Source of the DNA: Nilaparvata lugens
Taxonomy: Eukaryota > Arthropoda > Insecta > Hemiptera > Delphacidae
DNA length: 64,000 nucleotides
NCBI RefSeq assembly: GCF_014356525.2
Contig: NC_052506.1
Span: 8,921,698-8,985,697 of the forward strand
Reading direction: 5' to 3'
A program made the translations under genes and the position numbers. The notes under the pieces are model-generated. The model ran no database searches and was not told the origin of the DNA. It saw only the letters and a program-made list of their open reading frames with translations. Of the stretch, positions 32,903 to 43,194 are shown piece after piece; within the stretch, counting starts at the first letter, position 1; the number at the start of each line of letters is the position of its first letter.

Positions 32903-33470
32903 TTTATTGTTATTACTATCGTATTTCATAAAACTTTTAAGTGAAAAAACACTCACATTCTTTGGTGTGGAGACGACGATCGTTTCGTGCTGGTGTTGTA
33001 CATTCTCAAGACAAACTGAAACTTTGAATTAAAACTGAGTTTCTGTTTGGATCAGTTTTAATTCAGAGTTTCTGTTTGGATCAGTTTTAAACTCAGTTTT
33101 AATTCAAAGTTTTTGTTTGGATCAGTTTTAATTCAGAGTTTCTGTTTGGATTAGTTTTAAACTCAGATTTAATTCAGAGTTTCTGTTTGGATCAGTTTCA
33201 AACTCAGTTTTAATTCAGAGTTTCTGTTTGGATCAGTTTCAAACTCATTTTTAAACTCAGTTTTGATTCAAAGTTTCTGTTTGGATCAGTTTTAAACTCA
33301 GTTTTAATTCAGAGTTTCTGTTTGCATCAGTTTTAAACTCAGTTCTAATTTAGAGTTTATGTTTGGCTTGAGAATGTACAACACCAGCTCGAAACGGTCG
33401 TCACCACAACAAAGAATGTGAGTGTTTTTTCACTTTAAAGTTTTATTAAATACGATAGTAATAATAAAAG
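32903..33470. mobile_element. Large fold-back element with internal minisatellite
   Basis: Arms of about 95 bp (TACTATCGTATTTCATAAAA, ACACTCACATTCTTTG, GTACATTCTCAAG on the left; inverted on the right from 33366). Between them about nine degenerate copies of a 40-bp unit (GTTTCTGTTTGGATCAGTTT, AAACTCAGTTTTAATTC). Confidence 0.85.
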
Positions 33471-33596
33471 TGAAAACAAGATGGATAACCAAAAACGACT
33501 TTATTGTTGTATAATTATTTTTAGTACATACCTTAAAATAAGAGTGCATTACCTCATAAAACAGAGAACTCAACAAACTTGAAAAATCTGCTGTTA

Positions 33597-34340
33597 CAAG
33601 CCATAGAATATTCAAATTCATGAGTTTCGATTTGAAATATTTGCATCCTGTGTGAATTACTGTTGTAGAATGTACGAGTACATTATGTATTTAGAAATAT
33701 ATCATAAAAAATCTATTAGAACAAGGGTGATTTATTTATCTCGTTCCAAATTTTAGAGAATTCTTATTCAGATATCTACAAATTAGTGACTTAAGAATCA
33801 AATTTGTCTGTAACAAATAATAAATTTGTCAAGCCATAGAATATTTAAATTTATGAGTTTCGATTTGAAATATTTGCATCTTGTGTGAATTACTGTTGTA
33901 GAATGTACGAGTACATTATGTATTTAGAAATATATCATAAAAAATCTATTAGAACAAGGGTGATTTATTTATCTCGTTCCAATTCTTAGATATTCTTATT
34001 CAGATATCTACAAACATAGAGAAACAATAATAGAATAAGTAGATATCCCATGGCATAGGGCGTTTATGTCGCAACTTTTACAGTTATCTCGAGCCGATAG
34101 CCCACGTAGTTCTTTCCCGTGAAGCTTTATGTCTCTCATATTGTGCCGTTCATACACTCTTATCCGGTCAAAACAGTAAAAATCAACAATAATCGGCTTG
34201 GGATAACAGTAAAAGTTGCGACATAAACGCCCTATGCCATGAGATATCTACTTACGCTATTATTGTTTCTCTATGCTACAAATTAGTGACTCAAGAATGA
34301 AATTTGTCTGTAACTTCATTCCATCATAGACGAATAATTT
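33597..34340. repeat. Tandem duplication, period 235 bp, second copy split by M1
   Basis: GCCATAGAATATTCAAATTC at 33599 recurs as GCCATAGAATATTTAAATTT at 33835. The second copy continues to GATATCTACAAA at 34014, is interrupted by M1, and resumes CTACAAATTAGTGACTCAAG. The first copy provides the empty site GATATCTACAAATTAGTGAC. Confidence 0.9.
34015..34275. mobile_element. M1 MITE, copy 5, with 7-bp target duplication
   Basis: The element runs CATAGAGAAACAATAATAGA to ATTATTGTTTCTCTATG. CTACAAA on both sides is single in the empty site of the neighbouring duplicate, so the target duplication is exactly 7 bp. Confidence 0.9.
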
Positions 34341-34856
34341 ACCTACATCTTTTCTCCTCGGTTCAATATTCCTAGGAAGAGAATATTGAAGCTCCCTCCT
34401 ATATAAGCTCCCTCCACATAATACATGCAGTCTTAACGAAATGCGTGCATAAATTTCCCTTCTTCTGCCTCATAACCGACGAGGTGGAAAGAATAAAGTG
34501 GAGGCAGTAAATTTGTAGGAAAACTTGACGAAAACAATGCATGTTGACAGTGGAGGGACCGAGGTAGGCTAAAGTAGGTGCGTTGCTGGTTGCGTTTGGA
34601 CCCCTGGACGAAACCAACTGGTCTGTTTGAACGAGCATCCATCACGCTTGGCTGACATTTGCAAATCTTTTGTTTCGGTTTCGCTCATTCTTCATCCTGT
34701 CTCAACTTACAGATTCAATCTTCGCCCCCAAGTGGAACACCCCAATCACACTTCCAACATATTCCCGAGTTGCTAGTCTTATGTCCAATGTCTCTGACAA
34801 CGTTCAAGTAGATATAAATAAATATATAAATCTGAGTACCCTTTTTAAATTATTGG
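34341..34856. other. Unique sequence, no gene recognised
   Basis: Minus-strand frames at 34399-34645 overlap each other in different phases and show no family motif. Confidence 0.4.
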
Positions 34857-34972
34857 AAGAAGAAAAGAAGAAGAAGAAGAAGAAGAAGAAGAAGAAAAAG
34901 AAGAAAAAGAAGAAAAAGAAGAAGAAGAAGAAGAAGAAGAAGAAGAAGAAGAAGGGGAAGAAGAAGAAGATC
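34857..34972. repeat. (AAG)n microsatellite
   Basis: About 115 bp of AAG with occasional AAA and GGG interruptions. The lysine-rich frame through it is an artefact. Confidence 0.95.
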
Positions 34973-35018
34973 GTATTCATGTTCCAACATAGAGAAATAA
35001 TACATAATGCTTATCTAT

Positions 35019-35322
35019 ATACAGGGTGTCCCAGATAAGGTGTAAACCCCGGCTACCATAGATTCTACATGCGATTTGCAACAAAAAATGATCAGTAAAA
35101 TTTTCTCCTATCGACCTTCGTTTTCGAGATATATCGATTTTTCAAGTAGGCGTACTTCCAGTCATTAAATCGTCAATATCGATTTATCGAAAAATATTGA
35201 AAAATCCATATATCTCGAAAACGAAGGTCGATAGGAGAAAATTTTACTGAACATTTTTTTGTTGCAAACTGCATGTACAATCTATGGTAGCCGGGGTTTA
35301 CACCTTATCTGGGACACCTGTA
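35019..35322. mobile_element. MITE with ACAGGGTGTCCCAGATAAGG termini
   Basis: The two halves are inverted over about 120 bp each: GGTGTAAACCCCGGCTACCA on the left, TGGTAGCCGGGGTTTACACC on the right, then TTTTCGAGATATATCGA / ATATCTCGAAAAC inside. TATA flanks both ends. Confidence 0.85.
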
Positions 35323-35779
35323 TATATAAAAGGGAAATGGCACTCACTCACTGACTAACTGACTGACTGACTCACTAGCAGAACTAAAAATCTACCGCAC
35401 CAAAAACGTTCAAATTTGGTAGGTATGTTCAGTTGGCCCTTTAGAGGCGCACTAAGAAATCTTTTGGCAATATTTTAACTCTACGGGTGGTTTTTAAGGG
35501 TTTAAAGTTCGTCATTAAGCATGTATATTCTTCTTATTCTCTTAATTATAATTGAAAAATGACCATACCATATGTTAATATAAAACTATAATCTAGAGAG
35601 AGTACCTCTTCGAAACAGTTGTTAACTGGTAACTAAATTAATAATTTTGTCAGGTTGGCATTAGGTTTGAGTTGACTTTGTTAGGTTGACACAAAGTTGA
35701 AGATTGAAATGCATATATCGCGGAAAAATTGATTGGGCACTGCTACTTTAATCAGAGCCATTCCTGGGAATATTATATT
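35323..35779. repeat. Repeat Y, copy 1 (TATATAAAAGNGAAATGGCACTCACT start)
   Basis: TATAAAAGGGAAATGGCACT followed by CACTGACTGAC repeats also begins the segments at 59738 and 61328. The downstream sequence is diverged and the 3' limit is uncertain. Confidence 0.45.
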
Positions 35780-36003
35780 ACTAGCCGTCAGGCTCGCTTC
35801 GCTCGCCATATCTGTTTAGCCAGACGTTAGCCAGACGTCTGGACCCCCCGGTTGGATCGTCCTAACATATGATAAAAATGCTCAAATGAAAAATGCAGGC
35901 GAGCGAAGCGAAATCTCATTCTTGGACGATGCAGTCGGGGGTCCAGTAGGCGGAGCCCCCTGGCTAGACGGATATGGCGAGCGAAGCGAGCCTGACGGCT
36001 AGT
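35780..36003. mobile_element. MITE with CTAGCCGTCAGGCTCGCTTC termini
   Basis: CTAGCCGTCAGGCTCGCTTC and GAAGCGAGCCTGACGGCTAG are perfect inverted termini, continuing through GCTCGCCATATC/GATATGGCGAGC. The centre is GC-rich (GTCTGGACCCCCCGG, GTCGGGGGTCCAG). Confidence 0.85.
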
Positions 36004-36189
36004 GTATTATATATGTTATCTTTTATCTATGTATAAGCTACAGGTCTGATGTCTCAACCAATGAGAAGAACGCTAAGGTTGGAAGTTGAAATAAATCAAA
36101 TTATTCAAACTGGTTGATGATGAAATAAGGTAAAGTTTTTCCCTACAGCTATTACTGATAGAACTGAAAATTAATTCATTTAATACATG

Positions 36190-36295
36190 AAATTTTCACG
36201 TAGCTGTTTACCCTGTTGTCAATATTTGCAGTAGCAGAAGTCTTCGGGGTGAATTACAGCATTTTATTTAGATTTTCGTTTAATAATAATTATGA
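36190..36295 (+). mobile_element. Repeat F (SINE-like body), copy 1
   Basis: TAGCTGTTTACCCTGTTGTC, AGCAGAAGTCTTCGGGGTGA and TTTAGATTTTCGTTTAATAA match the bodies at 42724, 43933, 54757 and 55123. No tRNA-like head is present here. Confidence 0.7.
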
Positions 36296-36741
36296 ATTCA
36301 TTCAACTGCAATCTCTATTCTTCATACTGAAACTCAACTCTTCTATCTAGAAATCAAATATTGATCAATATTTAAATATACAAGAAAAACAACTCTGTCA
36401 AAACAAAATAACATGATTGGCGCTGCTTGCAAAACCGAAGTTTGAGTGCTGGATGCGAGTATCGATATTAATTTTCAATATGAAAAATTTCAATGAAGAA
36501 ATAAATAGATGAGACAAGAATGAATATACATTATGGAAGGAAATATAAATAAACAAATTGAAAGTAATATACGATTTATAAATTGTTTTTGAGAGTAAAT
36601 TGAAAATTTTGAAAATTGAGAGTGACATAACCCACATTTCGATTCGGGCAGTATAGTATGAATTGGGAATGGGACAGTATTATGCCTTTCCTCATGTCAA
36701 GTATTTGTACACAATTTGATAAATGGATAAATAAATAAATA
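36296..36741. other. No recognised feature
   Basis: AT-rich unique sequence. Confidence 0.4.
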
Positions 36742-37337
36742 TACTGCTAGTTCTGTGAACAGTAGACCTCACGCAGTATTCTCATCCATAAGTACCTGAT
36801 TGAAACTTATGGAAATACAGCAATAGACTGGCTTCTCCACACATCTGTGTAATCACTCTTGTCAGCTGATTTATGATGAATACTTCTATAGTCTGATTTT
36901 TACTCTAATATTGGCGTATGAAGGAGGCTCCTTTTTCCTTTTATATTATCCTTGTAATGCAAAATTTCCAAAAACCTTGTATATACGTCGACGCGCATGA
37001 CCTTATGGAAATACAGCAATAGACTGGCTTCTCCGCACATCTGTGTAATCACTTGTCAGCTGATTTATGATGAATAATTCTATAGTCTGATTTATACTCT
37101 AATATTGGCGTATGAAGGAAGCTCCTTTTTCCTTTCATATTATCCTTGGAATGGAAAATTACGAAAAACCTTGTATATACGTCGACGCGCAATTGAAAAA
37201 GGAACATTCCTGTCAAATTTCATGAAAATCTATTACCGCGTTTCGCCGTAAATGCGCAACATATAAACATTTAAACATTAAGAGAAATGCCAAACCGTCG
37301 ACTTGAATCTTAGAGCTCACTTCGTTCGGTCAATAAA
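36742..37337 (-). mobile_element. Family C element, copy 3, with internal duplication
   Basis: A nearly complete reverse-complement copy ending CTTCGTTCGGTCAATAAA. A segment of about 195 bp (CTTATGGAAATACAGCAATA to CGTCGACGCGC) is duplicated in tandem at about 36808 and 37003. Confidence 0.82.
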
Positions 37338-37930
37338 AACTTCAAAGTTTTCACTCAACGTTAATATTGTTTTCATCATCAATGATCAACAGTAGCCTTC
37401 TTCAAATGAGTTTTCTTCACTTCATTATAAGTGATCCTTTGACAACCATCTTCGTGGACCATAAGAGAGATGTATGACCAGTTTGGGGTCATATAATGGT
37501 CGCAAATACCTGTTGATTTAATAATATTGCCGGGAAACACAAAGGGCTTGACCTTTTCCTAGATGTGTTTCGTGGGGGGATTGAACGTGGAAGAGCAGCA
37601 GCACAGTGTGTTATCATAACTGCAAAATAAAATTTACTCTGGAGAGAAGAGGTGGTCGAGTGAGAGAATGCGCCGTTATGACTCCTTCCAGCCAACAGCC
37701 TAATGTCTCCATCGAGAATGATGTATGGTGCACCTCGCACAGTGACTCAAATTCTCTTCCATTTTTTATACTTCTTTCGTTTTGGTAGAGAGGACAATGG
37801 GCGGGCCGGCCCACTTCTTCAATATCTTTTCACTGCATCAACACGTCAGAGATGTCCTAGCTTTTTCAAATTGAATTGCAACTCAATAATTATGCCGTAA
37901 TATTCTCTAATTCTTCACTTTTTTGGTAGA
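37338..37930. other. Unique sequence, no gene recognised
   Basis: Several overlapping short frames near 37489-37900 in both strands, none with a recognisable motif. Confidence 0.4.
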
Positions 37931-38217
37931 GAGTTAGTGGGGAGGATATTTTTAATATTCTTCCCAAAGAATGGACATTGATATGTCCAAAGCTCCGCCA
38001 ATTTATGTAGATGCATAACAATATGATTATTATCTATAGTTATTATATTACAAATTGCTTTTTCATATCATATACAGTTCAATAGTTATTTTCTTAGTCT
38101 ATATTATGTAAATTCATCTATAACTTTGCTGTATTGTAAGCTATTGTATACAAGTGTATAAGCCAGTATATATTGTAATCTACATAAATAAAGTACTCAA
38201 TCAATTCTTTAATCCTT
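37931..38217 (+). mobile_element. LINE 3' end (family L3), copy 1
   Basis: GGGGAGGATATTTTTAATAT, CTCCGCCAATTTATGTAGAT and GTGTATAAGCCAGTATATAT, ending ACATAAATAAAGTACTCAATCAATT. The reverse complement at 63728-64000 is almost identical and ends in (TCAA)n. A polyadenylation-like AATAAA plus short tandem tail supports a LINE 3' UTR; no ORF is left. Confidence 0.65.
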
Positions 38218-38272
38218 TCTTTAATTCTTTATTCAAAAAAATAAATAACAATCAAATACATTCCAAATAGTA

Positions 38273-38923
38273 TATCCTATACTATTAAACGAGCAATTTC
38301 TGTTTATATGTTTAGATGTTTGGATGTTTAGATGTTTATATGTTTGTATTTCACCGGATCTCGAAAACGGCTACAACGATTCTCACGAAATTCAGAACAT
38401 AGTAGGTTTATAATATAAAAATTCGATTGGACTAGGTCTCATCCCTGGAAAAACTCGCTGAAGGACATTAAAAGGATAATCATTATTCATCCTTGGAAAA
38501 ACAGCTGATAATAATTATTTCGTCGTCTGTTGGTGATGGAAGTGAGTGAGCGTGTTCATGTGTGTGGGGGGACTGTGTCAAAATTATGAGTCAGCAGTTG
38601 AACTATTGTAATCATTCAATCGGGTACTTAGTGCAGGTTGCAAAAAAGCCGGGTTATTTTCAATCCTGATTAATTCCAGTAGATCCATCATTTTGAAATG
38701 GTCTTCTCTGATTTGGTTCACGTGAAGTTAATCAGGATTAAAATTTAACCAGCTTTTGTGCAACCGGGCCTTTGTGAGGGAAATTTTGGCATTCCTCTGG
38801 GAATTAATCTCAATTTACTGTGATTAGATAGAATATTTCTGTATGAATGTTATTATAATTTCATCTTTCGTAATGAATTTTTTATGCTTTTGTACTCCAG
38901 AGCGAAGCTCGGTCCCCGATATT
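38273..38923 (+). mobile_element. Family A2 element, copy 2, complete
   Basis: It starts TATCCTATACTATTAAACGA and ends CCAGAGCGAAGCTCGGTCCCCGATATT. It shares all segments with the nested copy at 11526-12117, including the inner GGTTGCACAAAAG-type MITE at 38632-38771. Confidence 0.88.
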
Positions 38924-39011
38924 TATTGTAATGAGAGGAAGGGGTCATCTGCATACAATTGTTTTCAGAATACCTGTTATCCACATTGGAGTATTTGTGG
39001 TACAATAAGAC

Positions 39012-39370
39012 TACACTAGAGTCCCGATTAACCGAGTTAATCGGGACCGCTACAACCTCGGATAGTCAAATACTCGGTTAGCACGGAGGGCCTAATCTAA
39101 ATAAGGGGTTAAGGAAATCAAATAAAAATACGTACCATGTGATGTACACCAACATGAACTATATTCAAAACCACACAACTAGATAATAGTAGTACATACT
39201 TTAAAGTATTAAAAAGTTACAAAGGTTTGAAAAAATCTTTGACAGTTCTTTGTGTAATCGAACTGCTTCGCTTCTTAGCTGCCAAACTGACCTTGACCTT
39301 GGCCGATCCGAGGCTCGGTTAACACGGAACCTCGGTTGACCGAGACTCGGTTAATCGAGACTCTAGTGTA
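39012..39370. mobile_element. MITE, probably pogo-like (TACACTAGAGTC termini)
   Basis: TACACTAGAGTCCCGATTAA and TTAATCGAGACTCTAGTGTA are inverted termini bounded by TA. Subterminal copies of CTCGGTTAA/TTAACCGAG recur. The sequence style matches pogo/Tigger-derived elements; no intact transposase is present. Confidence 0.78.
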
Positions 39371-40422
39371 CTTCGAAATTCATCCTTGATAGAAAACTCT
39401 GTTATGTGGGAGGTTTCCAGTTGATAGTATCAAACCAGACTGGTTCAAACACAGAAATCGAAACAAGTTTTTTGAAATTTAGATAACAATAGCAATTTCA
39501 ATTACTGTCAAGCGAGAAAAGCTTGTACTTCAAGAACAGAGCTGGTGAGAAAGCTGGGTGAAGATTTAGTGAGAACTTGGATGATAAATTCGATGCATGT
39601 TGATGCGCCGCGCCGCGCGCTGCAAAAAATGAAACTAAGTTTCCCTTTCAAAGGCGCTCAAAGCTGTTAACGGCACATTAATATATTTTGAGAGAAAACA
39701 AGGCACGGCCCGGCAAGGCTTTGAGATGTAGAGAGCAGAGAGAGAGAGAGAGAGTGAGAGAGAGAGAGGGAGAAAGGAACAGAAAGAGTGAACAGCGGAA
39801 AAGAGAGAGGGTTGACGATGGCCTTTTACTTGTAGAGCAGAGTGGCCCCAAAATAGGAACTGAACATTCGACGCTCAAAGCGACCCCCTCTTCACCCCAC
39901 ACTACTTTCCACCCCCCCCCCCACCACAACAAAATTCACATCGCTAACCGCTCGAAATTTTACCGACCCAATATGCATCAGACTAGCCCTCGTTCAAAAC
40001 TACAAAAGATAACATCGGTTCTCAAAGAGAACTCTAGCTACTGCAGACTCATCGGATTATTTTGTTGAAAGAAAAAGAGTTCCATGTGGATGCCTGCCAC
40101 TAAGTTATAAAGCGATGACCCCGGAAGCAACCTCAAGAGAGGAAAATGAATGTAAATTTAGAACACTCTTAGACAACAAAGACAATATTATACTGTAGAG
40201 TAAAATAATACAGACCATTGTAGCTCTCTGATTATACTATAATAATATTCGTATGGTTTTTTTTTGGGTGAGGAGTCCCAGACGGAGGTTCCACCTCGCT
40301 TGAATAAATCATTTAAGCCGTCAATGTGCCTTACGATAATACAATAATACTACTTGATTACAGCCAATGATCCAGGTATATTATTGAATGATGAATTAAT
40401 TCACAATCAATTATACTAGTAG
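39371..40422. other. Unique sequence with a (GA)n tract
   Basis: 39738-39773 is (GA)n and 39910-39925 is C-rich. Frames at 39678-40068 through this tract lack a recognisable domain. Confidence 0.5.
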
Positions 40423-40447
40423 TTCTGTGAGCAGTAGACCTCGCGCT
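40423..40447 (-). mobile_element. Family C 3'-terminal fragment
   Basis: CTAGTAGTTCTGTGAGCAGT is the reverse complement of the C terminus (hairpin then CTAG). A similar scrap is at 51267-51290. Confidence 0.55.
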
Positions 40448-40611
40448 CAGTAAGTTACATTGACCGGTTGTATATGCTCTCAAAAATTAATGAATAATTT
40501 ATCAATTTAAAATGACTAGAAAAAATCCTAAATATATAGAGCTTTCTGTCCTATATCGTACCGGACGTGTCGTCCTGGAATGTGCGTGTGTCGCTGTTAT
40601 CAGGTCTGGCT

Positions 40612-40828
40612 GCAACTGTCTACTAACGTTGATGGAAAGATACATTTTCAAGATGTTCGATGTTTTTGAACGGTAGTATTATAGTCAACTGTCGACTAAC
40701 ATTAATGGAAAAATACATTTTCAAGATGTTCGATGTTTTTGAACGGGTAGTATTATAGTCATGTCTACTAACGTTGATGGAAACATACATTTTCAAGATG
40801 TTCGATGTTTTTGACGGGTAGTATTAGG
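40612..40828. repeat. Tandem triplication, unit about 75 bp
   Basis: Three copies of a unit with TACATTTTCAAGATGTTCGA and GGTAGTATTATAGTC, starting near 40612, 40686 and 40762. Confidence 0.88.
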
Positions 40829-40836
40829 TCCACTAG

Positions 40837-41108
40837 ACAGCTGATTTATGATGAATAGTTCTATAGTCTGATTTTTACGGTAATATTGTTGTATGAAGGA
40901 GGCTCCTTTTTCCTTTTATATATCCTTGAAATGCAAAATTTCCAAAACCTTGTATATCGTCGACGCGCAATTTAAAAACGTACCTGTCAAATTTTATGAA
41001 AATCTATTACCACGTTTCGCCGTAAATGCGCAACATATAAAAGTTTAAACATTAAGAGAAATGCCAAACCGTCGACTTGAATCTTAGACCTCACTTCGCT
41101 CGGTCAAT
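40837..41108 (-). mobile_element. Family C element, copy 4 (partial)
   Basis: CAGCTGATTTATGATGAATA through GAAGGAGGCTCCTTTTTCC to CACTTCGCTCGGTCAAT, with small deletions relative to other copies. Confidence 0.8.
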
Positions 41109-41310
41109 TAAAAAAAAATTGATATGGAGACAGATGACAAGTTCTTAATTTCACATGATATCAAAAGCATTCAAAATTAACAAAGAACTATTTTTAAATA
41201 TTTCTATCTGCAATTACAGTTATGTCTACTACGAAATAACAACGATTGCTACACTCAAGTCTTGTCTTTCAAGAGTTGTGAGAACTCTCCAATTTTGAAC
41301 AGTTACCAAC
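41109..41310. other. No recognised feature
   Basis: Short unique segment between family C and H2. Confidence 0.35.
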
Positions 41311-41406
41311 ACTTTTTGTGTAGTCGAGAAGTTGATATTGTGATAATTATTCATATTAAATGAAAAAACTAAGAAATTGTACAAAACCACAGATTTATTG
41401 ATACTT

Positions 41407-41446
41407 AGAAAGACCGGTTTCGGCTATTACACCATTGTCAATCTCT
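41407..41446 (-). ncRNA. Hammerhead-ribozyme-like motif, H2 left arm
   Basis: Minus strand: AGAGA/UUUCU stem I, UUGACAA core plus U, stem II GGU/GCC (one wobble), GAA, stem III AC-CG-GU, H17 = C. Confidence 0.57.
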
Positions 41447-41677
41447 GATAAACTAAAACTAAATACAAGAACAGCAGAGTTATACTAGTAGGAGAGATTG
41501 TACTGAAAGTAAATTCTGTTATCATGACGAGTTTTTGCTTGAGCCGCCATTTTGTGACACCGTTTATTGGGAGGAGACTGTCAAACTGGGCCAATGGCAG
41601 GCATTCATGTTTTGACCAATAGCAGTACCGCCTACTAGTATAAATTCGCTGCTCTTGTATTGAGTTTTTAGTTTATC

Positions 41678-41704
41678 AGAGATTGACAATGGTGTAATAA
41701 CCGA
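41678..41704 (+). ncRNA. Hammerhead-ribozyme-like motif, H2 right arm, truncated by the gap
   Basis: AGAGA, UUGACAAU, GGUGUAAUAACC and GA are visible; the remainder falls in the Ns. Confidence 0.5.
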
Positions 41705-41804
41705 NNNNNNNNNNNNNNNNNNNNNNNNNNNNNNNNNNNNNNNNNNNNNNNNNNNNNNNNNNNNNNNNNNNNNNNNNNNNNNNNNNNNNNNNNNNNNNNN
41801 NNNN
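41705..41804. other. Assembly gap (100 N)
   Basis: Exactly 100 Ns, a conventional placeholder length, so the true size is unknown. Sequence resumes in a GAA repeat. Confidence 0.99.
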
Positions 41805-41879
41805 GAAGAAGAAGAAGAGAAGAAGAAGAAGAGAAGAAGAGAAGAAGAAGAAGAAGAAGAAGAAGAAGAAGAAGAAGAT
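41805..41879. repeat. (GAA)n microsatellite at gap edge
   Basis: GAAGAA with GAGAAG interruptions directly after the gap, probably the cause of the assembly break. Confidence 0.93.
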
Positions 41880-42003
41880 ATATCATTGAAAATAGATTCC
41901 ATGAGATATGTATATTCTACATACGAATATATGTTTCACCTATCTTGAACGACTTATCTATCGTCCTATCATTGACTTGAACTACTTATCATCACCTACT
42001 AAT

Positions 42004-42305
42004 GCCGGGTCCACACTGAAAAAATGTTCGGCAAACTTGTTTGTTTAGGGGTTCAGGGACAAACATTTTAAAAATTTTCGACAATCATTCTCTGTCAAAA
42101 AAAAAATTACTGTTTTCACAAACTTTTTCAGTGTTTGCTGAATTTGCGGCGCAACCCAAAACCTGTTTTCCCCAATTACAAATATTTTGTTTGGTGACGC
42201 GTCAACACTGGCCAAGGGCAAACATTGTTTGTCAAATATAATAAAATTTGCCTAAACTGTTTCAACAAACATGTTTGTCGAACATTTGTTCAGTGTGGAC
42301 ACGGC
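42004..42305. mobile_element. MITE with GCCGGGTCCACACTGAA termini
   Basis: GCCGGGTCCACACTGAA and TTCAGTGTGGACACGGC are inverted, followed inside by several copies of AAACATGTTTGTC-like palindromes. No coding capacity. Confidence 0.78.
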
Positions 42306-42368
42306 TTGAGACCCTAATCTTGAACTGGTTTCAAACACAAGGAACCAGGTATTAAGAAATTTGATTTC

Positions 42369-42725
42369 ATTAAAGGTAATGTTTTGCGAAAACGAGATGG
42401 GATATAGTTATTTTTCAAATATAACTTAGTTGTCATTTTATTACTCAAACCAATTCACTATCAATTCTCTTTCTGAAACCTATTATTATCTTTTTCTTTC
42501 TAAATATTGTTTTTCAAAGATTTGTAATTGTTGAATAATTATTATTTTCATTAAGGATCATGTTTCGCGAAAACGAGATGGGATATAGTAGTTTTTCAAA
42601 TATAACATAGTTGTCATTTTATTACCAAACCAATTCACAATCAATATCTTTCTGAAACCCATTATTATCTTTTTCTTTCTAAATATTGTTTTACAAAGAT
42701 TTGTAATTGTTGAATAATTATTATT
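42369..42725. repeat. Tandem duplication, period about 182 bp
   Basis: GCGAAAACGAGATGGGATAT appears at about 42387 and 42568. The following 150 bp (TTTTTCAAATATAAC, TCTTTTTCTTTCTAAATATT) is repeated with few changes. Confidence 0.88.
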
Positions 42726-42815
42726 AAACGAAATTCCAATTAAATTCTGTAAATTACCCCGAAGACTTCTGCTACTGTAAATATTGACAACAGGGTGAAA
42801 GCTAGATAATAATAA
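42726..42815 (-). mobile_element. Repeat F (SINE-like body), copy 2
   Basis: CCCCGAAGACTTCTGCTACT and TATTGACAACAGGGTGAAAG match the reverse of the F body. The head is absent. Confidence 0.65.
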
Positions 42816-42929
42816 TTATTCATCAATTAACATTTGAACAAATGCAACTTCAAGTTTATTTACATTTGTAATTGTGTTGTTTTGTGGCAAATTGGTTTCA
42901 TATATGATTGAGATTCGATAGACTGTAAT

Positions 42930-43194
42930 CATAGAGAAACAATAGCATGAGTAGATATCCCATGGTATAGGGCGTTTATGTCGCAACTTTTACTGTTATC
43001 TCAAGCCAATAGTCCACGTAGTTCTTTCCCGTGAAGCTGTGTGACACTGGTAGTCTCTCATACTGTGCCGTTTATACACTCTCACCCCAACAAGACAGTA
43101 AAAACCGACAGTAATCGACTTGAGATAACAGTAAAAGTTGCGACATGAACGCCCTATACCATGGGATATCTACTTACGCTATTGTTTATCTATG
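42930..43194. mobile_element. M1 MITE, copy 6, with CTGTAAT target duplication
   Basis: CATAGAGAAACAATAGCATG to CGCTATTGTTTATCTATG, flanked by CTGTAAT on both sides (the next base, C, is also shared). Confidence 0.88.

Larger units (their letters stand above)
41311..41704. mobile_element. H2 element with two outward-facing promoter/hammerhead arms, cut by the gap
   Basis: The left arm (minus strand) has tail ACTTTTTGTGTAGTCGAG, hammerhead-like motif and TATA-like block. The right arm (plus strand) repeats CTACTAGTATAAATTC and the start of the hammerhead-like motif before the N gap. The centre (TTATCATGACGAGTTTTTGC, CATTTTGTGACACCG, two CCAAT boxes) is shared with 10946-11100. This is the most complete H2 copy. 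Confidence 0.8.

Noticed and set aside
34670..35038. 122-codon frame with a poly-lysine stretch
   Set aside because: Half of it is the (AAG)n microsatellite, and it ends inside a MITE terminus.
38273..38923. Family A/A2 as canonical Helitrons
   Set aside because: A terminal hairpin and TC-like start are present, but no CTRR end could be placed consistently. Left unclassified.
41564..41902. Frames crossing the assembly gap
   Set aside because: They consist of the GAA repeat and 100 Ns, so no coding inference is possible.
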